This document shows positions 45,561 to 55,162 of a stretch of 64,000 bases of DNA, in pieces. Position 1 is the stretch's first letter. Each line of letters begins with the position of its first letter. Source of the stretch: Siphonobacter sp. SORGH_AS_0500 (lineage in GTDB: Bacteria > Bacteroidota > Bacteroidia > Cytophagales > Spirosomataceae); assembly GCF_002838835.1 (NCBI RefSeq), contig NZ_NHPP01000001.1, positions 421,699-485,698 on the forward strand. The letters run 5' to 3'. The notes beneath the pieces are model-generated. The model worked only from the letters and a program-made list of their open reading frames with translations. It did no database searches and was not told the origin of the DNA. A program made the translations under genes and the position numbers.

Positions 45561-46064
45561 ATGAGCCAAAACCAGCAAGATAATCCGTATTACCGCCCTG
45601 TCCACCGTGAGCGTAAGAAAATGTCCATTCCAGGTTTTGGGGGTGGAAAAATGTTCGGTGGCAAAGGCGATAATGAAGGCAGAAAAGATAACGGAGACAT
45701 CTGGATGAAGTTCATGCCGCTAATTGTGCTGATTTTTGCGGCTTACGCCATGTATGACACTTTCTCGGCTTTCAACAAGAAGGATAAAAATACGGTGGAC
45801 GAACCCAAGGCCATTCAGGCCATGGAATGGAAACACGAAAAAGTGTATAAGAAATTCGCGGATATTACCCCCCGTTCCAAGCATTATTACCTGGTTATCA
45901 GTTACGAAGGAGCCAGCAAGACCATTGATTTTGGTCAGGAAAAAAGTGAATTCTGGGATCAGATTGATACCTATAACTTTTTAACCAAAGCCCCTGGCAG
46001 TCTTTCAGTATCGGTGGATGCGTATGACAATTCTCGGGATCGGGTTCTGACTATGAAATTTTAA
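45561..46064 (+). CDS. Hypothetical single-helix membrane protein
   Basis: A 167-residue protein not assigned to a family. The N-terminus is basic and glycine-rich (FGGGKMFGGKGDNEGRKDNG, about 26-45), then a single membrane helix (FMPLIVLIFAAYAMYDTF, about 51-68) and a soluble C-terminal domain with KHYYLVISYEGASKTIDF and an aromatic stretch. The orientation is probably inside-to-outside. It stands alone between terminators. The final MKF and compact size suggest a complete gene. Confidence 0.75.
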   Translation: MSQNQQDNPYYRPVHRERKKMSIPGFGGGKMFGGKGDNEGRKDNGDIWMKFMPLIVLIFAAYAMYDTFSAFNKKDKNTVDEPKAIQAMEWKHEKVYKKFADITPRSKHYYLVISYEGASKTIDFGQEKSEFWDQIDTYNFLTKAPGSLSVSVDAYDNSRDRVLTMKF

Positions 46065-46088
46065 GCAATCATTGCTTGCCAATACAAC

Positions 46089-46125
46089 AAAAAGGCTAGT
46101 CCACAGATTGGACTAGCCTTTTTTT
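46089..46125. terminator. Bidirectional terminator
   Basis: AAAAAGGCTAGTCCA pairs with TTGGACTAGCCTTTTTTT. It separates two convergent genes. Confidence 0.85.
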
Positions 46126-46144
46126 GCTAGGAAATAACGTAGAG

Positions 46145-47091
46145 CTATTCAACTGCCACCAACATGGCACCGTACGAATAACCACCTCCGAAGGTAGTCA
46201 CTACGATGTTGTCTCCTTTCTGGAATCGGTAACGGTTTTCGCTGAGACCAATGCACAGCCCGCACAACCGGTATTACCCAAGTACTGAATGTTAGATAGA
46301 AGTTTTTCCATGGGAAGTCCTAATTCCTCCATTACTTTCTTACTGATTCGGAAATTGGCCTGATGAGGCAATACCCAGTCCACGTCTTCCATCGTCAGGC
46401 CATTGCGGCCCAAAATCTGACGACTGGCTTTGGGCATGTACTGAACAGCATGAATAAAGACATCGCGGCCATTAGGCATTACGAAACCTTCATCATTGGG
46501 TCGCAATACTACACCTTCCAGAGCCTTGCCAACCGTAGCCGCACCGCCCGTCAGAATATCGACCACTTTCAGATCAGAATCAGAAACCCGTTCACTGGAC
46601 ATGAACAGAGCCGCGGCTCCGTCACCCCAGAGGTGACCAGCTACTTTATCAGATTCGTTACTGTAAGCAGTGTTATTATCCGACACGACCACTAAAGCTT
46701 TGGTCGCTTTTTTCATGCAGAAGTAGCCTTGCACTACTTCAATCGCATTCAATAAAGACGAACAGGCCGTAGAAACCGACAGAACCGGAATATCTGGAAT
46801 CTGCAGGTCGTGCTGTACAGCGTGAGCCAGTGAGACAATCGTATCATAAGGGGTGTATGTAGCCCCTACAATCAAATCAATTTCTTGTACTGGGTAAGGT
46901 AAAAGGGCTAGGCCCTGACGAACGGCCTCAACGGCCATCGTGTTAGTGTTTTCGTGAGGGGCAGCTTTCCGACGTTCTCGGATGCCCGTCCGCTCCACGA
47001 TCCACTGGTCAGACAATCCATTCAGTCGGGCAAAATGTTCATTGGTAACAACTTGCTCCGGCAGATAGCTACTTATCGCGTTGATATACAT
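46145..47091 (-). CDS. 3-oxoacyl-ACP synthase III-like (FabH family), 1-base frameshift
   Basis: Started at the ATG at 47091 (MYINAISSYLPEQVVTNEHF). The main frame ends with an aberrant tail at 46201; adding one G near 46248 continues with LSENRYRFQKGDNIVVTTFGG-like sequence to a TAG at 46145, giving 315 residues. The catalytic Cys is in STACSSLLNAI, His in VLPHQANFRIS and Asn in LGNTGCAGCAL. KAS III condenses an acyl-CoA with malonyl-ACP. Whether it feeds fatty acids or a secondary pathway is unclear. The missing C-terminal strand would disrupt the active site, so an assembly error is likely. Confidence 0.87.
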
Positions 47092-47442
47092 AAGGGTCAA
47101 GCGGGGAACAGCTCGTATTTGTACTTTGCCGTGATATTTTGTACTATGCAAAGAATGCGTTTCTTTACGAACTTACCAAATATTTCATTGAATGATTAAA
47201 TATTTTGTTGGAATAGTTACAGTATTTTTATTAATTACTTAACCTCACCTGTACTTACTACCCATTGAGGTATATTCTCTACTGATCCTCTTGTGCAAAA
47301 AAGTTCATGCCTATACGTCCAATTTCACGCTGCGTGCGATTTTTCATCTGGTTATTTTAACCCTTTCTAAATTCTTTACAAACCCGGGGAAGGATACACT
47401 TCCTGCTCATTGCTTAGCTGAAGGCACCTGCAACATCGAATG
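47092..47442. other. Gap between KAS III-like and DUF3857 genes, no gene recognised
   Basis: Both flanking genes are on the minus strand. No coding frame, RNA gene or strong hairpin was recognised here apart from the terminator that follows. Confidence 0.5.
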
Positions 47443-47479
47443 AAAAAGCCGAAGCTAATACTACAGCTTCGGCTTTTTT
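47443..47479 (-). terminator. Terminator of DUF3857 pair
   Basis: AAAAAGCCGAAGCT pairs with AGCTTCGGCTTTTTT over AATACTAC. Confidence 0.85.
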
Positions 47480-47497
47480 GTTCTAATTGATGAGTGA

Positions 47498-49390
47498 TTA
47501 TTGCTTCACAAAGACCGCTTGTGAACGATCTGCCCGAGCTATTTTCTTGCAAAAATCTACGAATTTAGGGTAAGCAGAAGCGGGTTTACGAAACTGGGGC
47601 ATTTCCAGCCGCCGGGTATAGACGATAGTCTCGCCCTTTTTAACCGTCTGAGCGGTATAAGTACCAAATTCCGTTTCCAATTTAACAGGTTCGGGCAAGG
47701 CTTCCAGCGTATAAGATTCGGGAATATGATAGGTAACCGTATCGGCATCCGTAAAACCCACCGTCCATACCACTTCATGCTGACGATTGGAAAGGGTTTT
47801 GGGAATCAGCGTCCAGGGCGTGTACTGATTAACTGACAGGAACATACGATTACCACTCATCGTCGCACTTTTCCGAACCGTCAGACTCAATTTTTCAGTA
47901 ATCGAAGGAATTCTCTTTACGGGCTTGCCCACTTCAAAGGCAAAGTCATTCAGATCAAAACTGGCCAGACGCATCCGTTGAATTTTCCAGCGTTTCAGCG
48001 TTTCCCCAGCCATCAATTCGGTGGCAGAGCGATAATCATCGTGCTGAATTCCTGAATAGTGGGTAAGCATCTTTGTTGCCGCATTTCCCTCTTTATCCAG
48101 GAATACTTCAATGGTACGATACTGCCCATTTTCGGCGTGCTGGTAGGAAGGCGTTTTCACTAGTACCCCACCCTGCGGCGTATTCAGCAAGGCATGTCGG
48201 TTACCCGTAAAGCTGCCCATATAACCTGGATCGGCGTGTTGACTCGTACATTCCAGCCAAAGAGTATCCTTCGCCAGTGGTACACACAGAATTTCGTGAT
48301 TAAAGCGGGCCGACGGAAAATCCGTCAAAACATCAATAGAACTCGCCGAGACCAAAGCGGTGTAAGAAGTCACTCCAGCCACTTTCAGCATTGCCTTCAT
48401 GTAGTTGGAAAGAGCCTTGCAATCTCCATAGCCTTTCTCAACCACTGTTGCTGCCGGAATACTCTGCCAGCCTCCAACGCCCAATTGAATACTTACGTAC
48501 CGGGTAGATTGCTGCAAATACTGATATAGTTTTTCTACTTTACGCAGTGGATCGGTTTCCGTTCCAACTACCTTCAAAACGTTAGCCTTAGCGGTTTCGG
48601 GTAACTCATCACGATTCAAATTCAGATCATAGAAAAACTGCCCTAGCTCTTTCCAGCTTGCCGCCGAGCCTTTGTTACCTTTCATGTCAAACTGATTGGG
48701 AGCTGTCAATACGGCAGGCCCGCAGGAAGCATAAAAATCAACGTATGGCTCTTCTTCTCTGATTTTCAAATTTTTAACCTGCCATTGATACGTCTGAACT
48801 CCGTCTTTCTCTGATTTCTGAACCGCTCCTACCCCATTCATTTCCCGGAAACGTAATCCCAGCGTAGCAGGAACGATTACCGTGAAAGCTGAATTTTCAA
48901 TGGCAAGCTCTTCGTCTCGCTGCGGAATCCAGTAAGGGTAAAATAAAGTATTATAAGAAACTAATTCGTAATCAAACTCTACGGTAAACGGATAGTTAGC
49001 GTACTTAAAGTCAGCCTGCTTTACTTTATTGTCGTCAAACAGTGAATAATCTGAATGAGATGAAACATCAAGAATATCCGATTTTCTTAGTCGTTTTATT
49101 TCCTTTCCATTCGCATCATATAACTTACCTTCAAAGTTTTTAACACGGCTCAGCTTATCATAATACACTTCTTCAGTAGCATATTTATCTCCTTTTTCAT
49201 TCAGAATGGTAACAACCGTATGTATGCGTTTAACGGCTTCTCCTACCGCTAAAACCTCGAAACTTTCTTCCTGCAAACGAATCACGGCAGAGGCTTCATT
49301 TCGTAAATCAGCCGGAATGGATTCTACTGAATACGTCTGAGCGAAAAGGCTCAGCGGAAACAGAAGTAATAAAAATAATATCCTTTTCAT
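47498..49390 (-). CDS. DUF3857 / transglutaminase-like secreted protein
   Basis: Started at the ATG at 49390 (MKRILFLLLLFPLSLFAQ), giving a clear signal peptide and 630 residues; an ATG at 49414 is less fitting. An N-terminal DUF3857 beta domain (about 30-230, with FDYELVSYNTLFYPYW) is followed by a transglutaminase-like core: QLGVGGWQSIPAATVVEKGY and GDCKALSNYMKAML (Cys), with a catalytic His expected in ARFNHEILCVP. The family function is not known; such proteins lie in the periplasm. It is directly downstream of a paralogue, in the same direction. Confidence 0.85.
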   Translation of the reverse strand: MKRILFLLLLFPLSLFAQTYSVESIPADLRNEASAVIRLQEESFEVLAVGEAVKRIHTVVTILNEKGDKYATEEVYYDKLSRVKNFEGKLYDANGKEIKRLRKSDILDVSSHSDYSLFDDNKVKQADFKYANYPFTVEFDYELVSYNTLFYPYWIPQRDEELAIENSAFTVIVPATLGLRFREMNGVGAVQKSEKDGVQTYQWQVKNLKIREEEPYVDFYASCGPAVLTAPNQFDMKGNKGSAASWKELGQFFYDLNLNRDELPETAKANVLKVVGTETDPLRKVEKLYQYLQQSTRYVSIQLGVGGWQSIPAATVVEKGYGDCKALSNYMKAMLKVAGVTSYTALVSASSIDVLTDFPSARFNHEILCVPLAKDTLWLECTSQHADPGYMGSFTGNRHALLNTPQGGVLVKTPSYQHAENGQYRTIEVFLDKEGNAATKMLTHYSGIQHDDYRSATELMAGETLKRWKIQRMRLASFDLNDFAFEVGKPVKRIPSITEKLSLTVRKSATMSGNRMFLSVNQYTPWTLIPKTLSNRQHEVVWTVGFTDADTVTYHIPESYTLEALPEPVKLETEFGTYTAQTVKKGETIVYTRRLEMPQFRKPASAYPKFVDFCKKIARADRSQAVFVKQ

Positions 49391-49414
49391 AACCAGATTT
49401 TTAACCCTATTCAA

Positions 49415-51351
49415 TTATTTCTTTTTAAGAATAATTTGTTCTCCATTTTTTGCAATGGCCATATCCATTAACTTCTTTAAATAAGGATATTCTTCAGAAG
49501 AATAAATAGGTTTTTTAAGCTGCAAACGAGTAACAACATTAATAATATCCTCCCCATGCACCTGGACCTGATAGGTAAACCGGCCTCCATCTTCTGGCAA
49601 TGCTATGATCTGAGTTGCAGGCGAACTTTCCACTACATATCCCTGCGGAATTTTAATATTGGCCATGAAAACTTCTTCACTAGGGTTACCAAAATCGACA
49701 GGATACATTCGTTTTTCGTATTTAAAGGGGTTGACGGAAAGAGCTTCCCCCAAGGCAGGGCTTAAGTAAATACGATCGCCCGCTTTATTAAAGGTTTCTT
49801 CGTAAGAAACCTCTGTAGTTACAATCAGGGGTTTGTCGATTTCCGTAGCGTTTTCAACTTTGCTTTCGCCTACTTCAGCAGAAGGTTGCTTGATTAGTTC
49901 CTTCCCAATCTTCTTAATCCCCGATTTTTGAATAGCATTCCGGTAACGGCAAGCAAGCTCACCCTGCCAGCTATAGGAAATAGATCCTTTGGCTGAACCA
50001 GATTCATCGAGTGTATATTGAAGCGTTTTTACCTGTCGAGTTAAGGTGGGTTTGAGGTAAACCCAATTGGCATGTTTAATATCTACAATACGTCCAATTC
50101 TGGTTAGACAACGATCTGGTAAAACGCCCAGGGGAAGAAACGTATCCGTTGCGTCTAAAAGCACTTCTTTTCCACCAATGTTCGTTATCCCAACGAGATC
50201 GTTGAAGTAGGAAATCATAGGAATTTCCATGAATACAGCTCCGTTCGAGCGGGTACTGAGAATCACGGGGCTGGCCTCAAAACCTAATTCCCGAATCAAA
50301 CCGATCAGGATTAGATTGATCTCCGCCGAATTACCCGTCTTTTGCTCGAAGATGGTTTTGGGACTGCTGGCCGACCAGTAACTTACGTGCCCGTTCCAGG
50401 TCATGTTTGTGCGGATATACCGGTGAGCTTCCTTGATGATTGACAACGTATCCGAGTACTTACTTTTGATTTCCTTAGCCGCTGCTTTCAGGAATGTAGT
50501 TTTCCGAATGTAACTACCCACTTCATCGTCGGTAGCCATCTTTTTATCTACATCCAGCCAGCTTTGGCTAAACCGCTGTATCCGGCCATTAACCATTGCT
50601 TCAACCAGCTCAAAACGCAAACGTGTGGTATAATCATCTATCGTGGTGATGTAGGGTTCAGGCCGTAAAGCCGGTTGATCTTTCACCGCATACCGCATAA
50701 ATGTTCCCGTATTGGGATTTTCAGAATATTCTTTAATCACCAGATCAACCGGGTTTTGAAAAACCGCCCGATAGCCTAATTTGGGAGGAAAGGTGCATAA
50801 TACTCACTATACTTGATAGGAATATCCGTTTGAAAATCCCAGGACGGAAGCTGTAAAATAAAGTCTGACATCAAATCGTATTCATACTCAATAATACAAC
50901 CTTCCTGCACATGGGGAAGCGTGAACTTCGTCTCGTAAAAGTTTTTGTTAGTTTTGGAAGTAAAGATGGCCGATCTACTCAGGTCTTCGGATTTAATTTC
51001 CCCGTTTTCCAGCCAATACGTTTTTCCTTTAATATTGCGAATTACTTCCTCACTATCTGCCCCCCTACGGTATTGATGAACCGATATCGTAGCTCGATCA
51101 TAAGCTGATTTTTTCAGGATTTTAATGCGTCGAATTCGTCGATGTACCGCATAATAACCTTTAATATCATTATCCGTAATTTCTACGGACCCATACTCTC
51201 CTAGCACTACCGCTTCAGCGGCGGAATCCAGAGGATAATACTTGGCGGCCAGATCATCAACTGTTACTTTACTAATTTTAAAGCGTTGGGCAGACGTGGA
51301 GAGACTGACTATACATAAGAGTATAGCAAACCAGGCGGACAACCGATTCAT
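49415..51351 (-). CDS. DUF3857 / transglutaminase-like secreted protein, 1-base frameshift
   Basis: Two frames (51351-50776 and 50740-49415) form one DUF3857 protein; a missing base near 50795 hides the link YYA-TFPPKLGYRAVFQ. The repaired length is 645 residues, close to that of its neighbour (630). It has a signal peptide (LSAWFAILLCIVSLSTSAQ), the DUF3857 domain (CIIEYEYDLMSDFILQLPSW), and a transglutaminase-like segment EQKTGNSAEINLILIGLIRE where the usual Cys of GDC is replaced by Ser (GNSAE). This suggests no thiol catalysis. It is 24 bases upstream of the intact paralogue. Confidence 0.82.
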
Positions 51352-51847
51352 AAAGGATATTTATCAGGATAGGTAAAAGAATAAATTTATCTTCAATGAG
51401 AGAAGGTCAATTTTTTAGGAGGACTAGCATCTGTACTTGAAACAATGTTAAGTAGTAGGACTTAAGCCTACAACAGTAGTTGGATAGGTGGTGTGAGCAT
51501 AGGATTAAGGTGGTGAAATGAAGGACATTCGAAGATTGACTCCAACAAATAAAATTAATGGTTTTTATTTTTCCATGTTTTTAACTTAATATTTAGTTTT
51601 CTAAAAGCGGGCAGGTTATTAATCAGTAAATCACAAACGAATTCTTATTTATGATCAAAAATCAATTTACATAAAATAAGCATTACTCCTCAGCTATTGG
51701 TTTGAAAAGCATTCAGGTAATATTCTTCTATTTATCAATTTATGATATTTAGGTCGCTATTATTAACAATTTATTGACATGATGAGCCGCCGTGAGGTTC
51801 AGGAAATAGTGGAATTTTGCAATTCGAAACATTATTCTTTAGTATCT
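51352..51847. other. AT-rich divergent gap, no gene recognised
   Basis: 496 bases between the DUF3857 operon (minus) and the phosphatase (plus). No gene or hairpin array was seen. Both promoters should be in it, but no clear TAnnTTTG box near either start was found. The open frame opening at 51779 is discussed with the phosphatase. Confidence 0.5.
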
Positions 51848-52936
51848 ATGAATCGTTACGCACTTCTCTGTTTAGGACTGATGGCCGCCTGTGTGTCGAG
51901 CTTTGCTCAAACTACGCCCAAACGACCTAAAAATGTAATCTTACTGATTGGCGACGGTATGGGAGCTAATCACGTTTATGCTGCTCAAATTGCCAATAAA
52001 GGCTCTCTTCATATGAATCGTCTTCCTTACATGGGAATGTCGACGACACACCCGGTTAAGGATTTCATCACGGATTCGGGTGCGGGAGGATCGGCCCTGG
52101 CTACGGGTGTCAAAACGAAAAACGGAGCTATTGCGGTGGATTCTTCGAACCGTCCTCAGGTAACGTTAGCCGAACTGGCGAAGAAGAAAAAACTGTCAAC
52201 CGGTATTGTCACTACGTGCGATATTACGGATGCTACACCAGCAGATTTTTACGCTCATCAATCTTCAAGGTCCAAACATGAAGCCATCGCCGAGGATATG
52301 GTTACGTCCGATCTTGATGTAGTCATTGGTGGAGGGATGCGGTATTTTACTGAACGTAAAGACCAGAAAAACTTACTAGCGGCTTTCAAAGACAAAGGGT
52401 ATTCGGTAGCGGATACTTCTGGTGATTTCACGAAACTGGAAGGTAAAAAACTGGTAGCGTTCACAGCTCGCGAAAACCCTAAAAAAGTTAGAGAAGGTCG
52501 CGGTGAAATGCTTCGTCAGGAAGTAGAGAAAGCGTTATCAATCCTTTCGAAGAATAACAATGGCTTCTTCCTGATGGCCGAAGGTTCCCAAATTGACTGG
52601 GCTGGCCACGCCAATGATCTGGATTACCTCCTCACCGAAACGCTTGATTTTGACAAAGCCGTAGGAGCTGCCCTCGACTTTGCCGAGAAAGATGGCGAAA
52701 CGCTGGTTATTGTCACTGCTGACCACGAAACGGGCGGCTTATGCCTGACGGGCGGTGACTGGAGAAATGGTAAGGTAGAAGGTAAATTCATCTGGTCGAA
52801 TCACACTGCCAATCCTGTTCCTGTCTTTGCTTATGGTCCTGGAGCGGAGTTATTCCGTGGTATTTTCCCTAATGTAGAAGTAAATAAAAAAATCCAGCAA
52901 GCCTGGTGGGGAGAATCAGTGTTAAGTCGTAAATAA
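51848..52936 (+). CDS. Alkaline phosphatase
   Basis: Started at the ATG at 51848 (MNRYALLCLGLMAACVSSFAQ), a signal peptide; the frame reaches back to 51779 but would place 23 residues before it. It has 362 residues. The metal site VILLIGDGMGANHVY, nucleophile Ser in FITDSGAGGSALATG, HQSSR, AEGSQIDWAGHAND and IVTADHETGGL are all present. This is the PhoA-type family (PF00245). It frees phosphate from esters in the periplasm. A pho box could not be identified. A strong terminator follows. Confidence 0.94.
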   Translation: MNRYALLCLGLMAACVSSFAQTTPKRPKNVILLIGDGMGANHVYAAQIANKGSLHMNRLPYMGMSTTHPVKDFITDSGAGGSALATGVKTKNGAIAVDSSNRPQVTLAELAKKKKLSTGIVTTCDITDATPADFYAHQSSRSKHEAIAEDMVTSDLDVVIGGGMRYFTERKDQKNLLAAFKDKGYSVADTSGDFTKLEGKKLVAFTARENPKKVREGRGEMLRQEVEKALSILSKNNNGFFLMAEGSQIDWAGHANDLDYLLTETLDFDKAVGAALDFAEKDGETLVIVTADHETGGLCLTGGDWRNGKVEGKFIWSNHTANPVPVFAYGPGAELFRGIFPNVEVNKKIQQAWWGESVLSRK

Positions 52937-52971
52937 GTGTTGGGATTTTGTTATTAAAACCTTCAGTATTA

Positions 52972-53020
52972 CTTAAAGAAAAAGCCGGAATGAAGTGATC
53001 ATTTCGGCTTTTTCCTTAAG
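52972..53020 (+). terminator. Terminator after alkaline phosphatase
   Basis: CTTAAAGAAAAAGCCGGAAT pairs with the downstream ATTTCGGCTTTTTCCTTAAG in one long hairpin with a T run. Confidence 0.85.
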
Positions 53021-53046
53021 TTGTAGATACTAAACAGCATCTTCTA

Positions 53047-53155
53047 GCATCGTGGCCGCTGCCAGCGGAAAAGCTGGCAGCAGTGACTTTAGGTCTAAAC
53101 GCATTCCATAAAGAATTAAACCGATTGCTGCCAGCTTTTTCGATGGCAGCGGCAT
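53047..53155. repeat. Pair of inverted GCTGCCAGC hairpins (REP-like)
   Basis: GCTGCCAGC-GGAAAA-GCTGGCAGC (53058-53081) and GCTGCCAGC-TTTTTC-GATGGCAGC (53127-53150) are inverted relative to each other around a 45-base spacer. A third related hairpin is at 63910-63933. A 65-residue open frame on the minus strand crosses it and is not believed. Confidence 0.8.
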
Positions 53156-53156
53156 G

Positions 53157-53194
53157 AAAAAAGCCGGAATGAAACAGATTATTCCGGCTTTTTT
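53157..53194. terminator. Second terminator-like hairpin, near copy of 52972-53020
   Basis: AAAAAAGCCGGAAT pairs with ATTCCGGCTTTTTT. Its sequence nearly repeats the previous terminator, with the REP-like pair between them. Confidence 0.75.
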
Positions 53195-53294
53195 CTTATA
53201 GGATATGATGACAGACAGAATCCCCAAGCACTACTGCCCCTGTGGAGCCGCCACGACGGCAGCGGCACAACATTTAAACTCAAAACGCCAAACC

Positions 53295-53708
53295 CTACAC
53301 AACAAATTCAAACGTAACGGCCTTCACTAGGTCGGGATGAAGGCTTTCCGCTACGGGGCAGGTTAAGGCGGCGTTTTCCAGCTTCTTTTTACGAGTTTCA
53401 GTTAGGGGCTGACTCGTCTTAACAATCAGTTTAACAGCGATCTCACTGATTCGACGGGGGTTTTCAGCCATACTCTTCGTAACTTCTACCTGCGTCCCAG
53501 TAATATCCACCTGGTCCCGCTGGGCAACGATTCCCATGATGGTTAACATGCAGGAACCTAAAGCCGAAGCAACTAAATCAGTGGGAGAAAATGCCTCTCC
53601 TTTTCCGTGATTATCCACTGGAGCATCCGTAATAATTTCTGAGCCAGATCTTACGTGTGTAGCCTGCGTGCGAAGTTGTCCTAAATACGTAATGGTAGCC
53701 GTTGCCAT
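53295..53708 (-). CDS. OsmC family peroxiredoxin-like protein
   Basis: Started at the ATG at 53708 (MATATITYLGQLRTQATHVR), 137 residues; a longer frame to 53789 reads into unlikely sequence. The first catalytic Cys is in ASALGSCMLTIMGIVA and the second in LTCPVAESLHP, the OsmC/Ohr pattern. It would detoxify organic peroxides in the cytoplasm. It is divergent from lipA. Confidence 0.92.
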   Translation of the reverse strand: MATATITYLGQLRTQATHVRSGSEIITDAPVDNHGKGEAFSPTDLVASALGSCMLTIMGIVAQRDQVDITGTQVEVTKSMAENPRRISEIAVKLIVKTSQPLTETRKKKLENAALTCPVAESLHPDLVKAVTFEFVV

Positions 53709-53911
53709 ACCTGTAACTGTTATCTTAATTGAATGAATGAGATGTATTTTCCGAAAAGCTTTTCTCTCACTTTTCCTAAAAAATGCCATTAAAGGTAAGT
53801 TATTCTTTCTAACTCATCTTTCTTCACGGGGTTATCGCCCTCACAATTAAAGTGAAAAGCTTCATTCTTTTATCAAACGCAACTTTTTATCGTCATTACA
53901 GGTTAGCTCAT

Positions 53912-53919
53912 TACCTTTG
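53912..53919 (+). promoter_or_regulatory. Putative -7 box of lipA
   Basis: TACCTTTG matches TAnnTTTG, 52 bases before the ATG at 53971. Confidence 0.5.
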
Positions 53920-53970
53920 TACATCTTTTGATAGACCCCACTGTTTATCAAATCAGCAATTGATATTGGG

Positions 53971-54879
53971 ATGATTGAGCTACCCGTAATAACAAAACCC
54001 GGTACAGGCACCAAAGGCGAGAACAAGCCAGGTTCCTCTACCCGCAAACCCGACTGGTTGCGAGTGAAACTCCCCACCGGTCCGGAATACCGCAACGTGC
54101 GGCAAGTTGTAGATGAATATAAACTCCACACCATTTGTCAGTCAGGAAACTGTCCGAATATGGGTGAGTGTTGGGGAGCGGGTACGGCTACATTTATGAT
54201 TTTGGGTAATGTCTGTACGCGTTCCTGTACCTTCTGTGCAGTAGCAACCGGACGTCCCAACGAATATGATGCGGACGAACCCCGTCGCGTAGCCGAAGCC
54301 ATTAAGATCATGGGTGTGAAGCATGCCGTTCTGACTTCTGTGAACCGGGATGAATTGAAAGACCGGGGAGCTGAAATCTGGTATCAGACGGTTCGCCTGA
54401 CGAAAGAATTAAGCCCCAGCACAACGATTGAAACGCTGATTCCTGATACGAAAGGAAACTGGGCTGCTCTGGAGCGTATGATTGCTGCCGGACAGGAAGT
54501 GGTCTCCCATAATATGGAGACGGTAGAACGTCTGTATCGCCCCGTACGTCCTCAGGCGAAATATTCGCGGAGTCTGGAGCAAATCAAACGGACGAAAGAC
54601 TTTGGCAAACGTACCAAAACGGGCATTATGCTAGGTTTGGGCGAAACGCAGGACGAAGTATTCAAAGCTATGGATGATCTGGTCGCTCATGGACTGGACG
54701 TTCTGACGCTGGGCCAATACCTTCAGCCTACAAAAATGCACCACGAAGTTATTGAATGGATTCACCCCGACACCTTCGCCATGTATAAGGAAGAGGGCGA
54801 AAAACGAGGTATCAAATACGTTGAATCGGGCCCACTGGTACGCTCCAGCTACCACGCCGAACGTCACGTAAACGTATAA
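53971..54879 (+). CDS. lipA: Lipoyl synthase
   Basis: A 302-residue radical SAM enzyme. The first cluster motif has C-x4-C-x5-C in [15 protein letters not shown] (near residues 55-69) and the radical SAM motif C-x3-C-x2-C in [16 protein letters not shown] (near 80-95). The end has the conserved Ser region [11 protein letters not shown]. It inserts two sulfurs into octanoyl chains on lipoyl domains. Length is normal. A terminator follows. Confidence 0.96.
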   Translation: MIELPVITKPGTGTKGENKPGSSTRKPDWLRVKLPTGPEYRNVRQVVDEYKLHTICQSGNCPNMGECWGAGTATFMILGNVCTRSCTFCAVATGRPNEYDADEPRRVAEAIKIMGVKHAVLTSVNRDELKDRGAEIWYQTVRLTKELSPSTTIETLIPDTKGNWAALERMIAAGQEVVSHNMETVERLYRPVRPQAKYSRSLEQIKRTKDFGKRTKTGIMLGLGETQDEVFKAMDDLVAHGLDVLTLGQYLQPTKMHHEVIEWIHPDTFAMYKEEGEKRGIKYVESGPLVRSSYHAERHVNV

Positions 54880-54897
54880 TTTATATTGATTTGAGTC

Positions 54898-54934
54898 AAA
54901 GGCCTCGTTACTTAGGAGTAGCGAGGCCTTTTTT
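54898..54934 (+). terminator. Terminator after lipA
   Basis: AAAGGCCTCG pairs with CGAGGCCTTT, followed by T6, across a longer loop. Confidence 0.8.
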
Positions 54935-55105
54935 GTAGAGAGCCGACTTCATCGCGTCTAGTCGGGAGATGGAAATCAGGCAGAGCTCCGCCATGGTTGG
55001 TGTCCTCACCAACCATTATGCTTATTAATGGCGGGAGAAGACACCAGACATAGCGGGAGTAACAAAAATTGCCTCTACCCAGACGCGATGAAGTCGCCTC
55101 TCTAC
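54935..55105. repeat. MITE-like dispersed repeat, copy upstream of lycopene cyclase
   Basis: Left end GTAGAGAGCCGACTTCATCG, module A from CCGCCATGGTTGGTGTC, right end GACGCGATGAAGTCGCCTCT to 55105. It contains two ATGs (55028, 55088) that are in frame with the cyclase gene but belong to the repeat. Confidence 0.85.
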
Positions 55106-55162
55106 ATTCAAACAAAATCGAATTTTCCAGGTTCTATTTTCATTCACGAGATTCCCGATTGC

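Noticed and set aside
53030..53227. 65-residue minus-strand open frame
   Set aside because: It covers REP-like hairpins and a terminator; similarity to the frame at 63759-63950 reflects the shared DNA repeat.
55028..55162. N-terminal extension of the lycopene cyclase
   Set aside because: The 45 codons come from the dispersed repeat; the family begins at the FAD motif near the TTG.
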